In this document: positions 24,898 through 36,510 of the stretch, piece after piece
Numbering within the stretch: the stretch's first letter is position 1
How the letters are laid out: every line of letters starts with the position of its first letter
Source of the DNA: Glutinoglossum americanum
Taxonomy: Eukaryota; Ascomycota; Geoglossomycetes; Geoglossales; Geoglossaceae
Length of the DNA stretch: 64,000 nt
NCBI GenBank assembly: GCA_020080175.1
Contig: JAGHQL010000148.1
Span: 1 to 64,000, forward strand
Direction of reading: 5' to 3'
Notes under the pieces: generated by a model
What the model saw: the letters and a program-made list of their open reading frames with translations, nothing else
The model's database searches: none
Told to the model about the DNA's origin: nothing
Position numbers and translations under genes: made by a program

Positions 24898-25146
24898 AAT
24901 GACGGTCAACCTTGCCCCTTTTAAGGAAGAAGAGATATCTTAATAGAGTCGTTGAAGTGCAAGTTTAGGGTGAGTAAAAAGTTTAGATTTTGTGGTTCTT
25001 GGAAAAATAGTTCGGCAAAATCCGTGAGCAAAAGACACCAAAAGAGGGCATTTCAACGCAGCTTTTGTTTCTGTCTCGTTTGTCGCTCGAACAATCAACA
25101 CACCCACCCTTTTAGTCTTGACCAGTTCTCAATTGATCGTGCTAAG
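24898..25146. promoter_or_regulatory. Shared divergent promoter ELP3/LSC1
   Basis: 249 bp between opposing ATGs. No TATA element stands out. The LSC1 side has a short T-rich tract and a CT-rich leader. Confidence 0.5.
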
Positions 25147-26534
<1,388 letters not shown>

Positions 26535-26865
26535 ACTTACAGGTCTTTTTTCTGTGGTAGTCGAGTATTAGTTGCGAACCGCTCGATGAAAATACATGTA
26601 TATGTAAATGATCTGGCCATTATATTTGTTCTGATGATGCTTTTCCTTGTCTGTTATTCTTCAAGTGTATAACCTGCCATGTATCTGAAAAGTATAATTG
26701 TATGCCTTGTGCTGTCGACATTGCAAACTATTGACCTCTCAAGTTCTGCCAATGTTGTTTGCCAAGCGCACAGCTTATCCAGTACCCGGTAGCTAGCTCC
26801 ACTTCACAACAACAGTATTATTTCCTCCAATACAGAGCGGCCTCCGACCCTAACACTTGCTCACC
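26535..26865. other. Spacer LSC1 to AP-2 mu
   Basis: 331 bp. LSC1 3' flank (A/T-rich) followed by a short promoter. I see no gene. Confidence 0.6.
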
Positions 26866-28314
26866 ATGCTCTCAGGCATCCTTATCTTCAATCAAAAAGG
26901 GGAGAATCTCATATTCCGCTCCTTCCGCAATGACTGTCGCCCGCGTCTAGCAGATGTGTTTCGCATCCAAGTGATCTCAAATGCGCAAGTGCGCTCACCC
27001 ATACTGACACTCGGCTCCACGACCTTCAGCCATGTCAAGCATGAAAATATATACCTTGTGGCGGTAACGAAGAGTAACGCCAATGCAGCGCTGGTGTTTG
27101 AGTTCCTGTACCGTTTGGTGGGGCTTGGTAAGGGGTACTTTGGGAAGTTTGATGAGGAAGCCGTTAAGAATAATTTTGTGCTGGTTTATGAGTTGTTGGA
27201 TGGTGAGTTTAGAAACTCTTACTAAAATGCAGTTCGGAGAACATGGCTCTTTGGATATGGTTCAATAGCTAATGTCAAGTGTGTCAGAGATCGTTGATTT
27301 CGGATACCCGCAGAACACGGAGACTGACACACTAAAGATGTACATCACGACTGAAGGCGTCAAGTCAGAGCGGACTATGGTACACTACTGCGCTTCAACT
27401 ATACACTAACATGAGAAGCTGACATCACATAGGAGGATTCGTCTAAGATAACAATGCAAGCCACAGGAGCATTGTCCTGGAGGCGCTCCGACATCAAATA
27501 CCGGAAGAATGAAGCTTTTGTCGACGTGATCGAAGATGTTAACCTCCTGATGTCCGCGACGGGTACTGTCCTTCGTGCCGACGTTAACGGCCAGATAGTT
27601 ATGCGGGCTTATCTCAGCGGAACTCCTGAATGCAAGTTCGGTCTCAATGACCGTTTGCTACTGGATGGTGATAGCCTATCAACGACATCGGGCAACCGCG
27701 CTGGGACGAAAGCCACGAGAGCTGCGGCGGGTAGTGTAACACTCGAGGACTGTCAATTCCACCAGTGCGTAAAATTAGGCAAATTCGACACTGACCGCAT
27801 CATCTCGTTCGTGCCTCCCGACGGCGAGTTCGAACTTATGCGGTACCGGGCCACTGAAAACGTTAATCTCCCATTCAAGGTCCATGCGATCGTCAACGAA
27901 GTTGGCAGAACAAAGGTTGATTATAGCATCGCGATTAAAGCAAACTACAACAGCAAGCTCTTCGCCACCAACGTTGTCGTGCGCGTTCCTACGCCCCTAA
28001 ACACAGCACGCATCACCGAACGCACAACACAAGGCAAAGCAAAATACGAACCCGAGCACAACAACATTGTGTGGAAGATCCCCCGTTTCACAGGCCAGAG
28101 CGAATTTGTACTATCAGCAGAAGCAACGTTGACCTCAATGACGAATCAGAAGGCATGGAGTCGGCCGCCGTTGAGCTTAAGCTTTTCTTTGTTGATGTTT
28201 ACGAGCTCTGGGTTGTTGGTTAGATACTTGAAGGTCTTCGAAAAGAGTAATTACAGCAGCGTGAAGTGGGTTCGGTATATGACAAGGGCGGGAAGTTACG
28301 AGATACGGTACTAG
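26866..28314 (+). CDS. AP-2 clathrin adaptor complex, mu subunit
   Basis: Medium subunit of the plasma-membrane AP-2 adaptor, which recognises YxxPhi sorting signals during endocytosis. Exons 26866-27202, 27288-27379 and 27433-28314 sum to 1311 nt, 436 aa. The N-terminal longin-like domain starts MLSGILIFNQKGENLIFRSF; the linker has GYPQNTETDTLKMYIT; the C-terminal mu-homology domain starts at SWRRSDIKYRKNEAFVDVIE and ends FEKSNYSSVKWVRYMTRAGS. This ending and the IKYRKNE block fit AP-2 mu (yeast Apm4) better than AP-1 mu, whose N-terminus begins with a different motif. The true ATG is at 26866. Confidence 0.95.
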
Positions 28315-29754
28315 CTTCCTCCAGTAAATAGGCTTCACTACGTCTCTCATTTTGCAAATTGGCTGATTTTTTGTCTTATAGGTTCTGAATTATACTACAA
28401 TTCCCCCTACTGCATTCTTGGAGCATGGATGCGGTATTGTCCCTTGACAGCCTATGCATACACAAGGAGTTCCCGGTTGCATTTAATTGGAGTAGATTTT
28501 GAGGAGAGAAATTGATATTTCTGATGGGGTCAGATGCATCTCAAGCGTCGTTCTTCAAGATACCCCCTTCTTGTAAATATTTTGGTGGGATATTTCTTAT
28601 CTCCGGGTTTATGAATCTTATGCCAATTTATTTAATGATTAGTGAAGTTCGAGAGCTATAATCTACCATAGTTATACTCCTATAAGCTGACCAGTTGGTA
28701 AGTCTGTGGCCACCGGTCTTTCATTTTCCGAAATACGCCCTCGTTTGTTTTTAAACTACTCCAGTCAAGCCCGCTTTCTAACAGCGGTCTTTTCAGTGTT
28801 GCATCGCAAAATTTGTCGATACATACCCAAATTGAAGCACTCGAGTTTCTACTTCGACATCAATGGATGTCCCGATTCACCTAAGAAGCATTTCTAAAAC
28901 TGAGCATTTAATTCCTTGCTTTTCGGGGCAAAATCAAAACCCACCACCGTGTCTTTCAAACTTTCTCCTACTTAAGTTCGTACCTGTCTTTTAATTTTAA
29001 AACCCTAGGCAACTTTGGTAGTTAGACCCGTACCTTGCCCGACACCCTACACAGCTGTCTCTAATCTCACCCCCTTTCAAGCCACACGTGCGATTGATTG
29101 TTGTTATTCCTCAGCGCTCGCAGCGCGGCCTTCAGTTTCTTTTGCTTGGCCGCATTGCCTCCTATTCCATATCTGGGAACTTCGCCTTTCAAGCCCACTT
29201 CACCTTCCTCACCAAGCCATCAGCTGTCCCTAGATCACTGCTTTCACTCTCCTTGGAAGCCGAAGCTATATTCAACGTACCTAGCTTTCTTTAGTCCTAA
29301 TACTTTAAGAGTGAGCGCCCAATCTGTTAGAGGTCCGTATTTACATCTTCTACTTTAGAGCCGCACATTGCTTTGTTGGCTCTCAGGGTCAACTTCAAAC
29401 TTCCTGAGGTTTGCGCTTTCTTCCTATTCTAAGCCTATGACCCACTCCTCCTAGCAGAGCATTCAACTAGCTTGTTACCTTACGGGCTTTCTTCCAGGTT
29501 ACTAACCACGCTCACCTTAGGGTCAGCCATACTTAGCACCTAGCTCCAGTTTCCGACCTTTAAGGGTGATCACCAAACCCCTACTTGGGCTGAGATCCCC
29601 ACCAATCATTTATTATTCTGTCAATTCGGTCTACCTTAGGCTACTTCTATCTCAGAACTACGCTAAGCTTCTACGACTAACCTGTCTTCTCTCCCTATCA
29701 ACCGCCTTACCCCTAATACTTAAAACATAACCGAAAAGACTGCTTACTTCCACC
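28315..29754. other. Spacer with long pyrimidine-rich leader
   Basis: 1.4 kb without a supportable ORF. The first part is AP-2 mu 3' flank. From about 28890 to 29750 the plus strand is persistently C/T-rich with scattered short ATGs, a pattern that suggests an unusually long promoter plus 5' UTR for the BTB-like gene. Confidence 0.5.
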
Positions 29755-31246
29755 ATGAAGAGGTCCGGCGACCCGGTTGACTCCTTCCCTACGGGCAAGA
29801 AGACACGATCCAGGAAAATAGACGAATTTCCAGTATTCTCCAAAGGTACTGTTGAGATCAAGCTATCCGAAGATCCGGCGTACCAGTACCAGCTTCATAG
29901 AGCTGTCCTAGACAGGAGCTCTATTTGGTTCTTGGAATCGATAGGTCAGCCATTTGTCGAGTCTGGCCCAACTCCAAAGTCTGGACGGATCCTCTACCGT
30001 TACATTCTCCTCGCTCTCAAGGATACCGACGAGCCGCTATTGACACGAGTCGTAAGTTTTGCAGCCACCTTACAAGTCGATCCTATGGAAATAACATATA
30101 AGAAACCCGATTTAGAGCTTGGCTGCTTCTCCCGCTCTCAAGCCGACCAACGCCGAAAACCACATCGCCGTGATTAAGCCAGACCCGGGGGTTTTTCCAG
30201 AGGCCATTATCAGCGGTGAAGTGACAAACACCTCTAGCAACGCCGATACCGCATTAAGCAAGACTAAACGAGAGCGGTCCTCGAGCTCTGTTATCCTCAT
30301 CGATTCCATTGAGCCTACTGGGACACCCTTACGCAGCGCGGTTAAGCGCAATGCCGTGGAACTAGAAACTGAGACATTTGATAGAGCAAAGAAGGCATAT
30401 CAGTGCCGCTTGGAAGCGTACAACAATCTCTTCCTTACGTTTTACAACATCGCCCCTCAGATTGCCACTTCGGATATCTCTCGGGCTCTCACACAGTGCG
30501 ATGCCCTCGTTAGACTTGCGGAGCTTTACGACTGCCTTAACATTGTGCGCCCATACCTTAGCAATGTCCTCCTCCAGTACCGTGGGGACCTTTACAAGGC
30601 TATCGCTAAAGATCCCCCCCGCTGGCTCCTCATCTCCATTCCAATCCAGTCAGGCCCTATCTTCGCCGAGGCCGCAATTCACTGCATCGGATGTTGGCCG
30701 GAGTGGCCATGGACAACACACTGGGGCTGCCTAACCCACAATGTCCTAGTCCTCATCAGAGACAAAGCTTCTGACCTCCGCCGCAGCCGCGCCGAAACCG
30801 AGAGTAACCTCTTTGTCAACACTATCCGTGTTGAGGGCCGAGGCTGCAGCCTAGCTGGGAAAACCCCCCGCTATGATACCTGGATGGTGGTATCCGTCTT
30901 CCGTGCCTGGCTCGCCAGCGTCATCCAAAGCAACCGCGAAAACAACAGGGAGCATCTCCCCTCTTACTTCCGTAAGATGCGAAAAGCCGGAGAAGCATAC
31001 CTGCCCTTGGAGACTGTCGAGACCATGCTGAAGCCGTACTCCGGTCCTAACTGGGGACAATGGGACGAGATTATGGAGGACCTAAAATTGGTTAAGGAGT
31101 TTGCTGAGGCGGAGGTTTGTAGGATCACGAAGAACAATCTTATGCTGGATGTGGAGGAGGCGAAGGTGCAATATTTGACTTGTGCTAATATTGAACCTGA
31201 TGAGTATCCGTGGGTAGAGCAGGCAGCCCCCGAAACCGGGATCTAG
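29755..31246 (+). CDS. BTB/POZ-like protein, function unknown
   Basis: Two exons (29755-30051, 30116-31246), 475 aa. The ATG sits in a strong context (CCACCATGA). The N-terminal domain (about residues 30-100) has VEIKLSEDPAYQYQLHRAVL and DRSSIWF, the pattern of the fungal BTB fold seen in many Pezizomycotina proteins of unknown role. A linker follows with a sumoylation-type IKPD (near residue 120), a basic KTKRERSSSS stretch and a VILID motif (near 158-162) that matches SUMO-interacting motifs. The remaining 300 residues are a mostly helical, Trp/Cys/Arg-containing domain I do not recognise. Such proteins are commonly Cul3 adaptors or nuclear regulators; neither is shown here. The intron has an AATAAC-like branch and TTTAG acceptor and keeps frame. 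Confidence 0.8.
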
Positions 31247-31705
31247 TCTCACTCTCCAGTACCCGCTCACCTCCTAGGATAACTGACGGTACAGTACAGA
31301 TATCAGGGCAATGGGATCTCAATTTCAGCTTTGTGTACCCACGCTTGTTATCCCACCACAGTTTACCCCTACATGCCTCGGGATCTTTTGCTCACCCAAA
31401 TTCGAACACTACACATCCATCTAGTGCATGTTCTGTTTATTTTGCGGCGATGGGATGCTATAGTGTCAATGATAGCGAAAAAAATCTCGAATGCTTTGGG
31501 CGGGAATCCCAGGTAGGATAGATAGCTTTCTATTCTTGAGCTATTCACCATCCGACCCTTCTGTAGACAGGCATTATAAAATCCACTCGGGATTCTCTAT
31601 ATCGAAGTGTCGACAAGTTGACACTCCTTTCCTTTCCCAATGAGCTCATCAACGAATCTATACGAATGAAAACTCCCATACAGATTCTAATCCTTCTTTG
31701 CACTT
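31247..31705. other. Convergent 3' spacer BTB gene / USP gene
   Basis: 459 bp between two facing stop codons. No coding feature is visible. Confidence 0.6.
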
Positions 31706-34184
31706 TTACATAACCAGACACTGTCTATCAGGTATCTCCCCTTTAGACTTCTCCTTGTCCTTGCCCTTGCTACGATCCTTACGTTTCTTTGATTTCTTTT
31801 CCTTGACCTGCAAAGCATCGACTGAGTTCTCGTTCGCAAGAGGAACTTGAACTTCCTTCGTTGTAGTCACGATGGTGTCCTCTTTCACCATGTTTATGAG
31901 GATGGGAGAAGTGCTACAGGTTGTCTAAATTAGAAAGTGTTAGCATCAAGTTCTTTATCTCCGTGCGTGCTCCTAAATGGGAAGGGAAGAAGTGGACTGA
32001 ATGGTAACACACCACTTCAGAATCCACCTGGCCATCTCCGCTTGCCAAACTATTCACCGGCTGTACGACCGTAAGGGTGTTTTCGACCAAGGAGGAGAGT
32101 TCACTATCCTCAACTTCGAACAAAGGCGCCATCAAGGAACTCCCAGTTGACCCAGAGTCATACAATGGCGGCAACTCCTCATCGATGGGTTGGATTTGAT
32201 AGAAAAGGAGGTATGGCATCTCTTTGTCTAGAGCTTCTTTGATATTGACAGGCCTAACCCGTTCAGCGGCGTCCATATCATCGAATTTTAGCCACATATC
32301 ATTCGCTCCGTCGCCATCTCGAATGTCCTGAGAATTTGGTTCTTCGTTAGTCTTTTGGCCATTTGTAGATGAGTCCCCTCTAGCTAGCGTGATGTAGTGG
32401 CCTCCATTCAATGAAGTCCCGCGGTGACAAACCACGGACTGCAGTACAAGCTTGAAATTTCCCAGCGGCCCATCGTTCTCTGGCTTCTCATCCTGTATGA
32501 AATGTGGAAATCTGATTTCGAGGGGAATATCAATCCGAGTATTGATCCGAGTCAGCTTGCCGTCGGCATCCACACCATACCGTTTTAGACAGATGCCTAG
32601 TATCGGGCGTTTTAAAGCGAAATGATCTGCAACTTGGGCATCGCTGGTAGGTCCATTGGCTGTGTTATACCAAGCTGTGGCATTTATAATCAGCATCCGA
32701 TCACGTCCCTGCGGAAGGGGGAAACATACGAAGCAGCCTAAAAAATTGCCACGCTGGCATATCAACCTGTTTCCTAATCGAGCTCTTGCGTGTCCTTCCC
32801 TGTGGCAAGCCTGTTCCGTTGTCACCAGGTGCCTCACCCTCCTCAACTACGACTTCTCTTATGATACTCTGTGCGCGATTACGAGAAGTTGTAGGCGGCT
32901 GAGATGGAGCCGACTGAGTGCCGGTTTCCGACACCACGGAATCGATTTCATCGGTAGTGGTAGGACCCACAGGAGATGGCTCTTCCGATATCGTAGCTGT
33001 GGTGGCGCTTGTTGCGAGCCGGCGTGGAGTTAGCGGCAATGGCGAAGGCGAATATAGAGGTAAGGGAGAAGGCGGATACTGTGACATGGGGGACGAGTTG
33101 TAGGCGTCTGATGTTATCCCTGAGAATTCAATATATGAAAAGGTTGCTTTCTCCGGATCCTTTGTGTCCCTACGCTGTAGATAGCGCTTGATTTCTATCT
33201 GATTGTTGAAATAGTTCTCCAAGGGGATCTCCAAAGGGATAGGCAGGCCATTCCCCGGATCGTTGGGAACCGCAACTTCCAATAGCTGCTCATTCACAAA
33301 TTTATGGTCTGCAGTGTCCTCTTCTTTACCGGTGTGGTAGATATCGACTTTGAAGGTTAATTGAGGCAGACCTAGCTTCCCGCTAATGAACGTAAAAGCT
33401 TCGGAGGTGTCTTGCTGCCTCAGCTTCCCAGCTTCTTTCCACCCACAATCAGAGAGGGAGCTTTGTAGTTTCTGAGTCTGATGGTTGCATCCTATAAGTA
33501 AGAACTCAAAGGAGCAGGTGTAGAGGAAAACTCACAATGTCCTCAGTAATTAGCATCCCCGACCGTAGCATGTTAACCCAGACCCTAAGCAAAATGGACA
33601 GAGTCCTCCTAGGTTCATCATCAATCTGATTATACAACATTGCATCGAACGTGTCCAGCTTGGCGAACATTGCAAAAAGAAGAGCATCTATGTAACAAGT
33701 GACCCCAGCCCTATTTTCAGCGCCGACAAACTTGGTAGTGGGTCTAGCCTCTCTGATGACCCCGTCCACTGCGTCTTCGTATACTAGAAGAAGCTTCACT
33801 GCTTTTTCTATGTCACCATTTGCATATCTTCCGTTGAGTGCTTGCTCTATCTGGGTGTCGCTGGCGCCCGCGGCGCCCAATTCGGAGAGGCGCTGTACGA
33901 TGGATTGAATCTGAGTAATATCAGTAAAGCTGTCGCAAGCTTGGGTATGGCCTGGTTGCAGAGGCTCGTACTTTCCGTTCATCTTCCAATCCTTTCTTCT
34001 TTTTTTTATCAAAACTGAAGAACCAGCTTTTGCGCCAATCGCTGGAGCCTTTCTCTCGTCTGGTTAGGAAACGCTTGAAGGCACCCACGCTCTTAGTCTC
34101 GCTTTCGATCTTGGTATTGCTATCGGCCTTGGTGTTGCCCTCGGCCCTCGTATCGCCTTCGGCCATGGCCTTGCTTCCGCTCAT
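31706..34184 (-). CDS. USP-family ubiquitin protease with polybasic-CaaX tail
   Basis: Deubiquitinating cysteine protease. In order: a Lys/Glu/Thr-rich start (MSGSKAMAEGDTRAEG); a UBA-like helical segment; the Cys box (AGVTCYIDALLFAMF); QQDTSEAF, matching the QQDAHEF block; a long Pro/Ser/Thr insert in the middle of the catalytic domain (about 32830-33110); GICLKRYG; the His box (GTSLNGGHYITLAR); and the closing YLLFYQI. Introns: one ends just before TQKLQSS, one joins RLL to PWYN near 32660-32730, and one near 31893-32010 leads to the last exon. That exon is highly basic (KEKKSKKRKDRSKGK) and ends CLVM-stop, a CaaX box predicted to be prenylated. The first 58 codons and the rest are offset by one base at a run of eight A (minus strand), near 34010; a shorter model starts at MNGKYEPL (about 33980). 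Divergent from MRPL7. Confidence 0.88.
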
Positions 34185-34639
34185 TGTGGGCAGAATGACG
34201 AAGTATGAATAGAAAGAAGCTGTGGGTATAGGGAGTGAGAGGCTCAGTCACTGCATTTCAACCGCAGACAGTGTGGTAGGTTGAAATGGTGGGCTCCCTA
34301 AAGCGCACTGCTGCCGAGCCTTCTATGACGCAGGCAGCAGGAACGATGTTGGGAATTGCGCGGAATTGTGAACATCCGTGTTGTGCATATGCGCAGAGAG
34401 TCACATTAATATCGTGCGACATCTGGATGTCGTTGGGAGATGAATGAGCAGGATCTATTTGTTTACGATTTGCCCTGCTCTATATATACGTACACAAGTG
34501 GTGATCTGCTGCAAGTATCAGATAAGGTTAAACGGGTTCCTCAACGCTGCTTTAACGTTCCGAATATATTTTTGCATGCGGCTCTGCAAGCCATCCATTA
34601 CCAAGTATCACAGGATTTACTGCTTCACCTTTCGTACTA
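34185..34639. promoter_or_regulatory. Shared divergent promoter USP/MRPL7
   Basis: 455 bp between opposing start codons. A TATATATA-like stretch lies near 34481, about 160 bp before the MRPL7 ATG. No other element is clear. Confidence 0.4.
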
Positions 34640-35891
34640 ATGGCGTTGCGAGAGCTCCCTCGGAGAGTTGGACCAACCCTAGCGAATGATGCACGTCTAA
34701 TTGCTAGACCACTGGGCACCACCCAATATCGGAATGCATCCAGCCAGACCCGCACGACTCCTGAGGTCTTCGAAGACCTCGAGCGGTCCTCGCTAGCATC
34801 CCCAGGCCCATCCGAAGATATCGTTAAGTCTTTTGACCCAGTAGGAAGGAGTAGGCAAAGGCAGGGGAAACTGCCTCCTAGTCGGTATGTAGACGAATTT
34901 ATAGTTGCCCGTTATGAGGGTACCGAGTTTATCTTTATTTCGATATTGACGACTCAATTGCCCCTTCTCATATGCCTTACGCAAGCTACTACTCTCTGCT
35001 CACTAATTTCTCAATTCTAGCTATCAATTCCGTCCTCCAAAATACTACCGTGGTCCCCTCCATCCCCACCAACCACCCCCCCAATCGTCCCCCGAGTCCC
35101 GCCTCTTCGTCCCAGGCCCCTTCTCCCTCCCCCGTCTCGAACAACATTACCACAACACCATCGCCCCCGACCTCCTCACCCTAGCCTACTCACATCTTCC
35201 TCCAGGCTTCGTTCCTCCCCCTAAAGCCCCCCGGCTCCGGACCTGGGACGACAGTTCGCCCTACCACAAGAACCGACCTGCCCGCGGCCCGCGTGGCGGC
35301 GATGTTCTCCGTCTCCTAAAACGCCCCACCAACTTCCACAATATCACCAAGCTTGAAAAGGTCACCATCCACACCATGGTAAAAGGCGCTATGGAAGACA
35401 GCGCACACTTGCACGTCGCAGGCATGGTCGTTCAGGCTATCACAAGCATACGCGCCACATCATGCAAAGCTAAAGAGAGTGTAGCGGGCTTCGGCCTCCG
35501 CGGGGGAAAATACACCAGCGTGAAAGCAGAGATAGTCGGGGAGTCAATGTACCATTTCCTCAGCCGCCTAGTGGATGTCGTGTTACCGAGGATTAAAGAC
35601 TGGAAAGGCGCAAAGGGAAGCAGCGGTGACAGCAGCGGCAACATCTCGTTTGGGTTGACGCCCGAGGCCGTGGGCTTATTTCCGGAAGTGGAGGTTAATT
35701 ATGACATGTCTGTAGCTCCCAGATCGAGGATTAAGCAAACCTGCTGATTGTGGTTTTATAACGGCAGGTATCCACCAAAGATGATACCGGGTTGCCACAT
35801 TACAGTGCATACGTCTGCCACTAATGATGGCGATGCGCGACTTTTGCTCAACGCAATCGGCATTCCATTTTTCGGCAAGCAAGTTAACTAG
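34640..35891 (+). CDS. MRPL7: Mitochondrial ribosomal protein uL5m
   Basis: uL5 protein of the mitochondrial large subunit central protuberance. Exons 34640-34884, 35021-35707 and 35768-35891 sum to 1056 nt, 351 aa. The first about 50 residues (MALRELPRRVGPTLANDARLIARP) form an Arg-rich presequence. The uL5 core starts at ITKLEKVTIHTMVKGAMEDSA, continues through a fungal uL5m insertion, and ends PPKMIPGCHITVHTSATND with the closing GIPFFGK. The last donor is GTCTGT, non-standard but the only site that restores NYDMYPPK. The second exon also encodes an Arg/Pro/His-rich mitochondrial extension absent from bacterial L5. Confidence 0.95.
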
Positions 35892-36510
35892 TTTCTACAA
35901 AGCCCGAAACGCTTAAAGTCCTCCACTCGCCCCAATTAATCGTATCAAGAAATCAAGAAAGGGTGGAGAAATGTGCTGATATGAATCTAACCAAAGGACT
36001 GTCAAAACTAGGGTTCGCCTGTATCGTATACCTCCATGTATATCTAGTAATCGTTTCTCTTTAGATTCCATCATATTTTATAGACAGTGGAACGTATTAT
36101 GTTACAAAGTTTGATCCAGAGACCATAAGCCATTCAGCCTCTAAGCCGCAGAAGTATGGAAGGATAAACAGTCATTAAGCAAGGTCAGCAGAAACGCGGT
36201 ATAGCGAAGCCAAGCATGAAGAAGAGATGCCATTCATTCCCTCGCGTTTTAAATACCCTAGCTTCAATGGTGAATATGACAACGTCAGATCTGAGAAGAA
36301 AGAGGAATAGAATTTGAAATGGAGCCCACATCCTCATTGGCGTATCTTGGCATCACTAAGCTGAGACGAAATTTTATTACCTTCCGATGATGTATCGAAC
36401 GCCGCGTCACTGGAGGCTCCACCAGTGAGCCTGTCCTCTAGGAATACCAATCCTCCAACCCCCCCAGGAGGCAAAAAGCGAGACCAACAACTCCCCCAGA
36501 AAGAGCAAAT
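35892..36510. other. Convergent 3' spacer MRPL7/STE11
   Basis: 619 bp, A/T-rich, with no supportable gene. Confidence 0.6.
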
